The notes: generated from the sequence alone by a model not told the origin. DNA of 12,257 nucleotides from an uncultured Eubacteriales bacterium (GCA_900552255.1 URZF01000026.1:1-12257), one strand, 5' to 3'; shown: positions 1 through 8,385, counted from the stretch's first letter. Numbers and translations are program-made.

Positions 1-133
1 TCCTCGTACAACGAAGGCGCTGGCTGCTTCTATCCGCAGAAGCTTTTTTGCGAAATACGGACCGGCAGGGCTTTTTTCATGAGCTCCGCCGTTTTGGCCG
101 ATCGGTGGAAAGCTTTCTCCGAATAGGCAGGGC
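1..133. other. Left-edge stretch without a supported gene
   Basis: This lies downstream of the PBP stop codon. A + frame is open from base 1 to a TAG at 124-126 (41 codons) and could be the 3' end of a gene entering from the left and converging on the PBP gene. A - frame, offset from the PBP frame, is also open through the whole stretch but has no ATG start and no ribosome site. I recognise neither translation. The 10-mer GGCAGGGCTT occurs directly at 64-73 and 126-135. There is no clear rho-independent terminator for the PBP transcript. Confidence 0.3.
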
Positions 134-2713
134 TTACTTTCTCCACCACGGAGACCAGCGGCGGGCGGTCGTTTCTTCCGCCGCTTTGCCGGTGGTTTCC
201 TTGGGAGTCTGCGGTTTTTTGGTGGTCTCCGGCGGCGCGGTGGTTTCTGCTGGCGTTTTTGCGGTGGTTTCCGGTATCGTCGTCTCCTCCGTCGTGGTTT
301 CCGGCGGATTCTCATGCTCGTCGCAGTAACGGTTATAGGCGCTTTTGGTATTGGAAATGCCGATATAACAATCCTTTTCATAGGCGTTTTGGAAAAAGGC
401 CAAGGTCGGATCGGTCGTGGGCGCCTCTCCGAACGGCAGATAACGGTAGACGTACTGTGCGTCCGTTACCGTGACGCGGCAGGGAAAGGCGCGGTCGTAG
501 ATTTTGAGCAGCGCCGTTTTGACGATATTCTCCCGCGGACATTTTTCACAGGCGACGGCATGCGTTTTGCTGTCGTAATCGACGAGCGTATGCACGTCGC
601 ATTTAGACTGAGGCTCCGTCCCCTTTTTGAAATAGCCAAGCTCAATGCGGTGGCCGCGCGGATCGTGGGAACAGGCGATGGCGGGCGCTTCTCCGGAATC
701 CTTGCAGTATAGACAGCCGACGACGTTTTCGGACTGCGGGAATTGATGCGTTTTATCAAGCGATACGGTATCTGCTGCGGAACCGGCATACAGCTTTGTC
801 ATGAGCTCGTCGAAAACCGTGACGGCGGGATTGATTTTAAAAGTCCCGATGTCGCGGGCATCCTTATAGCCGTACCACACGCCGCAGAGGATATCCGGCG
901 TATATCCGATGAACCAGCGGTCGGTATCCGCGTTCGACGTGCCCGTTTTGCCCGCGACCGGAACGGATTTTTTGAGCGTCAGCGCGGAGGCCGTGCCGGT
1001 ATCGACGACGTTTTCAAGCAGCCTTGTCATGATGTCGGCCGTTTCGGCGCTGACGGCGCGCACGCTATTTTCTTCGTTGGAAAGAAGAAGCTTGCCGTCC
1101 TTGTCGTATACTTCCGTATAGGAGATGGAGGTATGGTAGATCCCCTCGTTTGCAAGCGCGCAGTATGCGTTTGTCATCTCCCGCACGGATACGCCGCGCG
1201 TCACGGCGCCGAGCGCGAGCGGCGCCAGCGCCATATCCGATAGGGTACGGCCGTCTGTGCTCTTCTCGTTTTCGATCAGGGTGGAAAGGCCGAGCATCCT
1301 CGAGAAATCAAAGGATTCCCGCAGACCGAGCTTTTGCAGGACGCGGACCGCGACAGTATTGGTCGATTTGGAAAGCGCGGTATCGACGGTGGTAAGTCCG
1401 GAATACACACGGGGATTGTTTTTCGGCCACATGCTGTATGTGCCGTTTTCCTCGGTGAAAATGACGGGGACGTCGTCGAATACGCTCGCCCATGTGATGA
1501 GATCCCGGTCGAGTGCCGGTGCATATACGGATATCGGTTTGATGACGGAGCCGGGAGAACGCAGCATTTGTGTTGCCAAATTGAAAATCCGATCGGATCT
1601 CTTTTCTCCCGTGTCTCCGGCGACGGCGAGCAGATGCCCGTTTTTTGGATCGATGATCACCGCGGCGCTGGTCGCTCTCATGCCGGACGTATTTTTGGGA
1701 AAATTATTTTCGTCGGCATAAAATTCCTCGACGGCCTGCTGCATTTTTGCATCCATCGTCGTATAAATGGAAAGCCCGCCGTTGTAGATCATGCGGGAAG
1801 CGGCGGTGCGCGTCAGTCCGTATTTTTCGGAAAGATCGGCGATGACGTCCTCGATGACGGTTTCCGTGAACCACGAGTTTTTGCCTTCGGTTTTCTGTGC
1901 TTCATTTAGATGAAGCTCCGTGTCGGTCTCGATCGCTTCCTTATATTCCGCCTCTTCGATCATTCCGAGCTCATACATGCGCCAGAGGATCAGATCGCGC
2001 CGCTCGCGATTGTATTCCGGATTCTGAATCGGGTCGTAGCGCGTCGGATATTGAATGATGGCAGCGAGTGCGGCGCCCTCGACAAGAGAAAGCTCCGCGG
2101 CGCTCTTCCCGAAGTATTTGCCGGCGGCGGTCTCCAGTCCATAGCAGCCCTCGGAGAGATAAACGGTGTTGAGGTAGATTTCGAGGATCTTGTCCTTTGA
2201 TATCTTCTTTTCGAGCTCAAGCGCGCGCATGATCTCCGTGACTTTCCGCTTGACCGTGACCGAGTTGTCGCCGGTCAGATTTTTGATGAGCTGCTGAGTG
2301 ATGGTGGAACCTCCGTAGTCCCCGCTTCCGGGAGAGAGAAAGGAGAGCACCGCGCCGGCGGTGCGCCGGATATCGACCCCGTGATGCTCATAAAAGCGGT
2401 GGTCCTCGATCGCGATAAAGGCATTCTGTACATTTTGCGGGATCGAATCGAGCCCCACCCAGATCCGGTTTTCGGCTCCGTGCAGACGCTGGTCCTCCAG
2501 CTCGACCGCTTCTCCGAGCTCGTTGAAGCAATACAGCTTTGTAGTCCGGCCTTGTTCGTCGATCAGGAGCGCGAGGTCGAGCTCGGCGTCGATTTCCTTT
2601 GTCGCATACAGCACGAGCGCCGAGGATAATAAAATGGTGCAGAAGAGTATTATCAGTAAAACCGCCGCGATAAACGACAGGAAATGATTTCGTTTTTTGG
2701 GTTTTCCGTTCAT
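134..2713 (-). CDS. Class A penicillin-binding protein (PBP1A-type transglycosylase/transpeptidase)
   Basis: Bifunctional peptidoglycan synthase of 859 aa: it polymerises lipid II into glycan strands and cross-links the stem peptides outside the membrane. One N-terminal membrane anchor spans about residues 11-37 after a basic start. The GT51 transglycosylase domain (about 80-260) shows the EDHRFYEHHG block with catalytic Glu103 and the GGSTITQQ block at 134-141. The transpeptidase domain (about 345-645) shows GSVIKP with nucleophile Ser389 and Lys392, SxN at 450-452 and KTGTS at 589-593, so both activities look intact. Residues 667-797 hold nine cysteines and a CDVH motif of the kind seen in clostridial PBP1A proteins. 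The tail (805-848) is an ETT-repeat linker ending in an Arg/Trp-rich stretch. The start is supported by AGAGGGACGG just upstream of ATG. A TTGACA (2761-2766, - strand) lies upstream but has no well-spaced -10. Assignment is secure; the exact paralogue name is not. Confidence 0.96.
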   Translation of the reverse strand: MNGKPKKRNHFLSFIAAVLLIILFCTILLSSALVLYATKEIDAELDLALLIDEQGRTTKLYCFNELGEAVELEDQRLHGAENRIWVGLDSIPQNVQNAFIAIEDHRFYEHHGVDIRRTAGAVLSFLSPGSGDYGGSTITQQLIKNLTGDNSVTVKRKVTEIMRALELEKKISKDKILEIYLNTVYLSEGCYGLETAAGKYFGKSAAELSLVEGAALAAIIQYPTRYDPIQNPEYNRERRDLILWRMYELGMIEEAEYKEAIETDTELHLNEAQKTEGKNSWFTETVIEDVIADLSEKYGLTRTAASRMIYNGGLSIYTTMDAKMQQAVEEFYADENNFPKNTSGMRATSAAVIIDPKNGHLLAVAGDTGEKRSDRIFNLATQMLRSPGSVIKPISVYAPALDRDLITWASVFDDVPVIFTEENGTYSMWPKNNPRVYSGLTTVDTALSKSTNTVAVRVLQKLGLRESFDFSRMLGLSTLIENEKSTDGRTLSDMALAPLALGAVTRGVSVREMTNAYCALANEGIYHTSISYTEVYDKDGKLLLSNEENSVRAVSAETADIMTRLLENVVDTGTASALTLKKSVPVAGKTGTSNADTDRWFIGYTPDILCGVWYGYKDARDIGTFKINPAVTVFDELMTKLYAGSAADTVSLDKTHQFPQSENVVGCLYCKDSGEAPAIACSHDPRGHRIELGYFKKGTEPQSKCDVHTLVDYDSKTHAVACEKCPRENIVKTALLKIYDRAFPCRVTVTDAQYVYRYLPFGEAPTTDPTLAFFQNAYEKDCYIGISNTKSAYNRYCDEHENPPETTTEETTIPETTAKTPAETTAPPETTKKPQTPKETTGKAAEETTARRWSPWWRK
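170..301 (-). repeat. Degenerate ETT-coding repeat in the PBP C-terminal tail
   Basis: Seven Glu-Thr-Thr units occur at PBP residues 805, 810, 815, 823, 829, 839 and 847, spaced by Pro, Ala, Lys and Thr. On the + strand they read as recurring GTGGTTTCC-like units. Such Thr/Pro-rich tails usually form extended wall-spanning linkers. The irregular spacing suggests repeat expansion and decay rather than a folded domain. Confidence 0.75.
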
Positions 2714-2742
2714 TTTTCCGTCCCTCTTTCAAAGTTTTCTGT

Positions 2743-2771
2743 GTATATTATGGATTTTTGTGTCAATAATA
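2743..2771 (+). promoter_or_regulatory. Possible forespore sigma-G-type promoter of the BofC-like gene
   Basis: GTATA at 2743-2747 fits the sigma-G -35 consensus GHATR. After 17 nt, AATAATA at 2765-2771 fits the -10 consensus CATnnTA except for its first base. It ends about 25 bases before the ribosome site of the downstream gene. The region is AT-rich and the motif short, so a chance match is quite possible. I found no equally good sigma-A promoter for this gene. Confidence 0.3.
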
Positions 2772-2804
2772 TGTGTAAAAAATAAGATATGGTAAGAGGT
2801 GATT

Positions 2805-3209
2805 ATGATGGAAAACGGTTCTAAAATTCAAACGGGAATCTTTGGCTTTGTGACGCTTGCGGTGCTTGTGCTGTCTATCATTACAATGGCGGTATGCTTC
2901 TCCTTGCAGGCGGATTTGAAGGAGCTTGCCGCGCCTACCGGTCCTGACGACGCCGTGCTTGTTAACGGCACACCGGGGAATGACGGTACGACGGGAGCCT
3001 CTGAGGATCCGGAGGACAAAAAGCCCATTTACGTCATGAAGATCGACGGCGGCTCGGTCGTGGTTGTGGATGCCGAGGGAAATCTTGTGAGAACGGTGAA
3101 CAATTACGCGGCTTTTCTGCCGGCGGACGACGTCAAGGCGCTTTCCGACGGGATCGGCGTGTATACGGAGGAGGAGCTCACAGCGCTGATCGAGGATTTC
3201 GGGGGATAA
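2805..3209 (+). CDS. Membrane-anchored protein with BofC-like C-terminal domain
   Basis: Small protein of about 134 aa. Residues about 10-33 form one hydrophobic helix (signal anchor). A low-complexity Gly/Asp/Thr linker follows to about residue 70, then a C-terminal domain of about 60 residues. That domain starts YVMKIDGG, continues with a short beta-rich stretch and ends LPADD...GIGVYTEEEL..LIEDFGG, which resembles the BofC C-terminal domain found in many clostridial proteins. In Bacillus subtilis BofC is exported from the forespore and restrains SpoIVB during the sigma-K checkpoint; whether this short protein does the same is unknown. GAGGTGAT at 2796-2803 places the start at ATG 2805 or ATG 2808; an in-frame GTG at 2799 overlaps the ribosome site and is unlikely. 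The gene is divergent from the PBP gene and ends before a strong terminator. Family assignment is from pattern memory. Confidence 0.7.
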   Translation: MMENGSKIQTGIFGFVTLAVLVLSIITMAVCFSLQADLKELAAPTGPDDAVLVNGTPGNDGTTGASEDPEDKKPIYVMKIDGGSVVVVDAEGNLVRTVNNYAAFLPADDVKALSDGIGVYTEEELTALIEDFGG

Positions 3210-3249
3210 ACGCCGACAAGGCGGCTTTGTGAGGACGCCTTGGAAAACA

Positions 3250-3284
3250 AAAAACTGCCGGAAGCTTTGCTTCCGGCAGTTTTT
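3250..3284. terminator. Bidirectional rho-independent terminator
   Basis: A perfect stem of about 15-16 bp, AAAACTGCCGGAAGC against GCTTCCGGCAGTTTT, closes on a TTT loop. A T run follows on the + strand and six Ts follow on the - strand. It sits between the convergent BofC-like gene and the metal ATPase gene and can end both transcripts. A weaker inverted repeat, CAAGGCG (3217-3223) with CGCCTTG (3236-3242), lies just before it. Confidence 0.93.
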
Positions 3285-3302
3285 ATTTAGAGTATAGGCC
3301 TC

Positions 3303-5153
<1,851 letters not shown>

Positions 5154-5172
5154 AAGGAAGCCCTCCTTTGTT

Positions 5173-5394
5173 TTAATTGAGAAGAATTTTATAGTCCGGT
5201 TCTATCTTTTTGCAGGCTTTTACCACTTGCTTCATGATATCGTCAAATCGGCTGTCGTCGGCGGAAACCGTGAGCTTCTGCATGAGAAAGCTGACGTCCG
5301 CCTCTTCCACGCCGTCGATTTTGCGTATGGCATTCGCCATCTTTTCCGCGCAGACCGCGCAGTCCAAATCCTCAAGGGCATATGTTCTTTTCAT
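5173..5394 (-). CDS. Stand-alone heavy-metal-associated (HMA) domain protein
   Basis: A 73-aa protein consisting of one HMA fold (beta-alpha-beta-beta-alpha-beta). It carries the metal site LDCAVCAEK with Cys12 and Cys15. The Asp before the first Cys gives DCxxC, the form typical of ZntA/CadA N-terminal domains, rather than the MxCxxC common in copper chaperones such as CopZ. It is followed 19 bp later by an ATPase that lacks this domain, so it most likely works as a detached metal-binding or delivery domain for that pump. AAGGAGA precedes the ATG. The gap to the upstream regulator gene is 52 bp and holds a tandem repeat. An alternative is a general cytosolic metal buffer. Confidence 0.92.
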   Translation of the reverse strand: MKRTYALEDLDCAVCAEKMANAIRKIDGVEEADVSFLMQKLTVSADDSRFDDIMKQVVKACKKIEPDYKILLN

Positions 5395-5412
5395 TTTCGT
5401 TTTTCTCCTTTT

Positions 5413-5452
5413 GTATAAAATATTTTATTCGGGCGTATAAATTGTTTTATTC
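5413..5452. repeat. Imperfect 22-bp-period tandem direct repeat
   Basis: Two 18-bp copies (5413-5430 and 5435-5452) share 16 of 18 bases, both beginning GTATAAA and ending TTTTATTC, separated by GGGC. The first contains the palindrome ATAAAATATTTTAT (5415-5428). The second covers the stop codon of the repressor gene (5447-5449). The repeat occupies the short gap before the HMA gene. Its function is unknown. Confidence 0.7.
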
Positions 5453-5809
5453 AAAGAGATGCTCGATCCCCGTATCGAGTATGCTGTGAACATGGTCGTC
5501 GTCGAGGGAATAGAACACGATCTTGCCGTCGCGTCTGGCCTTGACGAGCTTATTGGCCTTGAGCACGCGGAGCTGATGGGATACGGCGGTCTGCGTCAGT
5601 CCGAGGATTCCCGCGATATCGCAGACGCAAAGCTCTTCTTCAAACAGCGCGTAGAGAATCCGGATTCTTGTGGAATCGCCGAATATCTTGAACAGCTCGG
5701 CGAGGTCGTAAAGCATATCCTCATCCGGCATTTTGTCGAGCACTTCGCGCACGGTATCCTCGTGAACGCACAGAAATTCGTATTTTTCGGTTTCGTTGGC
5801 TTCGGTCAT
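5447..5809 (-). CDS. ArsR/SmtB-family metal-responsive repressor
   Basis: A 120-aa winged-helix repressor that releases DNA on binding metal. The recognition helix is in LTQTAVSHQLRVLK (71-84). Two metal sites are visible. The alpha-3 site is ELCVCD with Cys61 and Cys63, as in CadC, possibly completed by Cys14 and His16 near the N terminus. The alpha-5 site is complete: Asp104, His106, His117 and Glu120 fall at the same residue numbers as the zinc ligands of SmtB. This points to Zn sensing with possible Cd/Pb response. First gene of the operon with the HMA protein and the ATPase, so it very probably represses them and itself. AAAGGA lies 10 nt before the ATG, and an inverted-repeat operator lies directly upstream of that. 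Confidence 0.95.
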   Translation of the reverse strand: MTEANETEKYEFLCVHEDTVREVLDKMPDEDMLYDLAELFKIFGDSTRIRILYALFEEELCVCDIAGILGLTQTAVSHQLRVLKANKLVKARRDGKIVFYSLDDDHVHSILDTGIEHLFE

Positions 5810-5825
5810 CAGTTCAACATCCTTT

Positions 5826-5847
5826 CATATGATTATCTGTTCATATG
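5826..5847 (-). promoter_or_regulatory. ArsR/SmtB-type operator
   Basis: ATATGA (5827-5832) and TCATAT (5841-5846) form a perfect 6-8-6 inverted repeat. On the coding strand the centre reads TGAACAGATAATCA, close to the imperfect repeat of known SmtB/ZiaR-type operators (TGAACA...TTCA). It overlaps the end of the -10 hexamer and ends next to the ribosome site of the repressor gene, so a bound repressor would block initiation. Confidence 0.75.
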
Positions 5848-5874
5848 TTATCATGAAACAACGAAATTGTCAAC
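5845..5874 (-). promoter_or_regulatory. Sigma-A promoter of the metal-resistance operon
   Basis: On the - strand, TTGACA (5869-5874) is followed after 18 nt by TAACAT (5845-5850), which is preceded by TGA, an extended -10. The consensus -35 and the extended -10 compensate for a 4/6 -10. The operator overlaps the -10 and the expected start site. Confidence 0.7.
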
Positions 5875-5886
5875 AGAAAATGCAAA

Positions 5887-5934
5887 AAATCCGGATGTCA
5901 ATTTTAACAAAAACCAAAATTGATATCCGGATTT
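5887..5934 (-). terminator. Rho-independent terminator after the DUF523 gene
   Basis: A 19-bp inverted repeat with one mismatch (5887-5905 with 5916-5934; core ATCCGGAT and TCAATTTT) has a 10-nt loop. On the - strand it runs directly into six Ts, so it ends the transcript coming from the SGNH/DUF523 genes. The -35 of the metal operon begins only about 10 bases beyond, so the hairpin insulates the operon from upstream transcription. Confidence 0.85.
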
Positions 5935-5962
5935 ATTTGTGCAAATTTTATGTATGATGCGA

Positions 5963-6418
5963 TTACAAGGCTCCATGAGAGAGAAGCCGCGGGATTTCCG
6001 ACTCGCCGATCACTTCGATTCCGTTTTTCCGGAGAAGTGCTGCGGTGATCCCGTCTCCGTCGATCATCGCGCCGGAAAAGCTTCCGTCGTGGATCCTGCC
6101 TTTCCCGCAGGATGGGCTTCGTTCTTTTAATATTGCGAGCTTGCAGCCGAAAAGCTGCGCCAGCCGCAGCGTCTCCTCGGCGCCGCGCCGATAAGCCTCG
6201 GTGACGTCGGCGCCGCCCTTTTGAATGACCTTTTCTTGCCCGCGAAGGATCTCCGCGGGAGAGCGCGGCGTCGGGAGCCCGCCCATGATTTCCGGGCAGA
6301 CGGGAATCAGGCGGTATCGGCGTTTCAGCTCCGAGATGACCCGCTCCGGCAGAGGCACGGATCTGCCGTCGTAACGGCAGGAAACGCCGAGCAGACATGC
6401 GCTGATGAGGATATTCAT
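5963..6418 (-). CDS. DUF523 family protein (TudS-like, probable Fe-S protein)
   Basis: A 151-aa protein with the hallmarks of DUF523: SACLLGVSCRYDG at the N terminus (Cys8, Cys14), VCPE with Cys41, and KERSPSCGKG with Cys104 followed by a Gly-rich segment. A characterised member, TudS, is a 2-thiouracil desulfidase that holds a [4Fe-4S] cluster through three conserved cysteines, and the cysteines here would suit such a site. Substrate in this organism is unknown; thio-base salvage or detoxification is an inference. The ATG overlaps the stop codon of the SGNH hydrolase gene by 4 bp (ATGA), so translation is probably coupled. A strong terminator follows. Confidence 0.9.
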   Translation of the reverse strand: MNILISACLLGVSCRYDGRSVPLPERVISELKRRYRLIPVCPEIMGGLPTPRSPAEILRGQEKVIQKGGADVTEAYRRGAEETLRLAQLFGCKLAILKERSPSCGKGRIHDGSFSGAMIDGDGITAALLRKNGIEVIGESEIPRLLSHGAL

Positions 6419-7503
6419 GCCTGTTTGCCACGTGACAGTCCACGGCAGAAGAGAAACAGCGCGGCGGCACAGATGAGCGCTGCGGTGATGATGACGGTGA
6501 GCTTGGCCGTCTGATCGGAGGAGGTGCCGTCGGATGAGTCTTCTATGCCTGCTGCCGCGGGCACAGTCTGCGTCTCTTCCGTATCTGCGGCGGACGTCAG
6601 CCCCGGCGGCAGGGCTTCGGCGGAGGTTTCTGGTATATCGGCCGTCGTTTCCGCAGCGGTATCGGATGCGGTATCCGCCGCTGTCGTTTCCTGCGGGGCT
6701 GCGACAGCGGACGAACCATCGCCTCCCGCCGCGGTGCTTTCCTCCGGCGTTTGAACAGTCGCTTTTCGATAGGCTGCGGTCAGGATCTCCGCGATTTTGG
6801 CATGACCGGCGGCGGTGGGATGAAAGTCGAAAGTGGTGTAGAAGTAGTCCGGATTTCCGTTCATTTGCTCGGCGACGTCCACAAGAAGAAAGCCGCCGGA
6901 TTCCGCCAGAACCTCCGCATAGATCCTATTGATTTCCTGAATATAAAAATCGAGCTGTGTGCCGATGTTATAGCCGTGGTAGGTGTAGTTCCCGGTGAGG
7001 TATGGATTATAAAGCGTTTGCAGAAGAATCACGGCGTCGGGATTGAGTTCCCGCAGCATGGCGATGGAATCGATCAGGTTCTCTTTCAGCGTTTCGTAAA
7101 TTCCGATCATTTCGTCGCTCATGGTATAATCGCCGGAGATGACGGATATCAGCGCCTCTGTGAGCACGAACTGCCGGTTTTTCTCGCCGATGAGATCGTT
7201 TCCGCCGATGGAAATCGTGATCAGCCGCGCTTCGGCGACGGCGCGCTTTTCCGCGTCGGAAAGTCCGGCGATCCTCGCTTTCATCTCGGTGCTTGTCTGC
7301 CCGTTTTTCGCGAGATTCTGAAGCCGGAAGCCGAGCGTCTGTGCCATGACCGACGGATAGGCTTCGGCCGGGGAATCGAGCCCATAGCCCGCCGCGATCG
7401 AGTCTCCGAAGGCGACGTAGCCGCCTGTTTCGCAGAAAACAGGGAAGATGAGCGCTGCTGAGGCAAGCATGACGGTAAACATACATAAAACAAATTTTTT
7501 CAT
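6415..7503 (-). CDS. Membrane-anchored SGNH/GDSL hydrolase
   Basis: An exported esterase/lipase-type enzyme of 362 aa. A signal peptide covers about residues 1-25. The SGNH blocks appear in order: FGDSIAAGYG with nucleophile Ser35, NLAKNGQT with Gly68, GGND with Asn102, and DFHPTAAGH with His228 and Asp226. The catalytic domain ends near 248. Residues about 250-330 form a Thr/Ala/Glu-rich linker with several ETT units, and 334-353 form a second membrane helix followed by a short basic tail, so the enzyme should be tethered outside the cell. Substrates in this broad family include acyl groups on lipids, polysaccharides and wall polymers; none can be chosen here. GAGG stands 4 nt before the ATG. 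The amidase gene lies upstream and DUF523 overlaps downstream. Confidence 0.93.
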   Translation of the reverse strand: MKKFVLCMFTVMLASAALIFPVFCETGGYVAFGDSIAAGYGLDSPAEAYPSVMAQTLGFRLQNLAKNGQTSTEMKARIAGLSDAEKRAVAEARLITISIGGNDLIGEKNRQFVLTEALISVISGDYTMSDEMIGIYETLKENLIDSIAMLRELNPDAVILLQTLYNPYLTGNYTYHGYNIGTQLDFYIQEINRIYAEVLAESGGFLLVDVAEQMNGNPDYFYTTFDFHPTAAGHAKIAEILTAAYRKATVQTPEESTAAGGDGSSAVAAPQETTAADTASDTAAETTADIPETSAEALPPGLTSAADTEETQTVPAAAGIEDSSDGTSSDQTAKLTVIITAALICAAALFLFCRGLSRGKQA

Positions 7504-7526
7504 AAGACCTCACGGAATCGATGAAA

Positions 7527-7558
7527 GAAATGCCGGTGCGTTACGCTTCCGGCATTTC
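7527..7558 (-). terminator. Hairpin between amidase and SGNH hydrolase genes
   Basis: GAAATGCCGG (7527-7536) pairs perfectly with CCGGCATTTC (7549-7558), and a smaller GCG/CGC stem sits inside the loop. On the - strand it begins just after the amidase stop codon. The following bases (TTTC) are only weakly T-rich, so it may be a leaky terminator, an attenuator or an mRNA-processing or stability hairpin. Confidence 0.6.
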
Positions 7559-7560
7559 CT

Positions 7561-8385
7561 TCATTTCAGAATCAGAGAATTTTTGAATTTTTCCCATTCG
7601 GATGGGTTGTCGACAAAATATTTCGGACAAGGCTTGCGCCATGCGAGACCGCTGCCGGTATATCTGATGTAATCATAGTGACGCAGAACATCGCTTTGAT
7701 CAAGTCCGAATTTGTTGCAGAGCCATGAAACGAGCTTAATGAGGGATTCGTATGTAGCGTCGGTGAATTTGCCGGTCTCGTCCGGATGACAGCATTCGAT
7801 GGAAATGGAGGTATAATTGCCTTCCGTGGTCCCAACCGCCCACGCGACCTCGTCGAGCGGCATACATTGGAGAATCTCTCCGTCAAGCCCGATGATGAAA
7901 TGGGCGCTGACGCCCTGTGCGCTCTCGAAATACCGCCAGTTATTCATCGCGGAGGTGCCGGGATTGCCGACATAGTGTACGACGATGTTTTTCACCGCCG
8001 TAAGCTTTTCGCCCGAGCGGGATTCCGGATTGATCGAGAGGTATTTTTGTGTGATCAAGGCGTTCATTTTTTCGTCGGTGATGTCGGAGGGGAGAATGCC
8101 CGTATCGATGGGCGGCAACGGCGAGGTTGTCCCTCCGCTATGAGAAGGAAGCGTCGCGACCGGATATGTCGTTTCGGTGCCGGAGGCCGGCGGCGTGTCG
8201 GGCGTATCGGGTGTACTTTGCGTAGGCGGCTGCGAGCCGCCTGTGGTGTCCACAGGCTCGTCCGGATCCAAAATACCGGAATGTTTCACAGAGAAAACCG
8301 CGACGACGAGTATGACGAATATAAAAGCAAATTTTGAAAAATCCGCCCAAAATCCGTTCCGTGTTTTTGGTGAGGTCTGTTTCAC
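7561..8385 (-). CDS. Membrane-anchored N-acetylmuramoyl-L-alanine amidase (Amidase_2)
   Basis: A zinc-dependent peptidoglycan amidase of 274 aa that would cut between MurNAc and L-Ala. A membrane anchor lies at about residues 17-33, then a Pro/Thr/Gly-rich linker (about 40-100), then the Amidase_2 domain (about 110-260). Zinc ligands by the T7 lysozyme pattern are His137 (VVHYVGN), His236 (LRHYD) and Cys253 (KPCPKYF), with Lys251 matching the T7 catalytic Lys. Residues VSAHFIIGLDGEI and NYTSISIECC are typical of the fold. The start is GTG at 8385, chosen because AAGGAGA lies 5 nt upstream and an excellent promoter lies 5' of that. No recognisable wall-binding repeat is present. Likely roles are wall turnover, sporulation or germination. 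Confidence 0.94.
   Translation of the reverse strand: MKQTSPKTRNGFWADFSKFAFIFVILVVAVFSVKHSGILDPDEPVDTTGGSQPPTQSTPDTPDTPPASGTETTYPVATLPSHSGGTTSPLPPIDTGILPSDITDEKMNALITQKYLSINPESRSGEKLTAVKNIVVHYVGNPGTSAMNNWRYFESAQGVSAHFIIGLDGEILQCMPLDEVAWAVGTTEGNYTSISIECCHPDETGKFTDATYESLIKLVSWLCNKFGLDQSDVLRHYDYIRYTGSGLAWRKPCPKYFVDNPSEWEKFKNSLILK

Noticed and set aside
170..301. CRISPR-like or structured DNA repeat array in the PBP tail
   Set aside because: Units are short, irregular and in frame with a coding ETT linker, with no spacers or conserved repeat length.
2761..2766. TTGACA on the - strand as -35 of the PBP promoter
   Set aside because: No acceptable -10 lies 16-18 nt downstream; the TATACA-like sequence is only about 13 nt away.
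6751..7461. Open frame on the + strand opposite the SGNH hydrolase gene
   Set aside because: The SGNH motifs on the - strand are unambiguous; the antisense frame is a composition effect.
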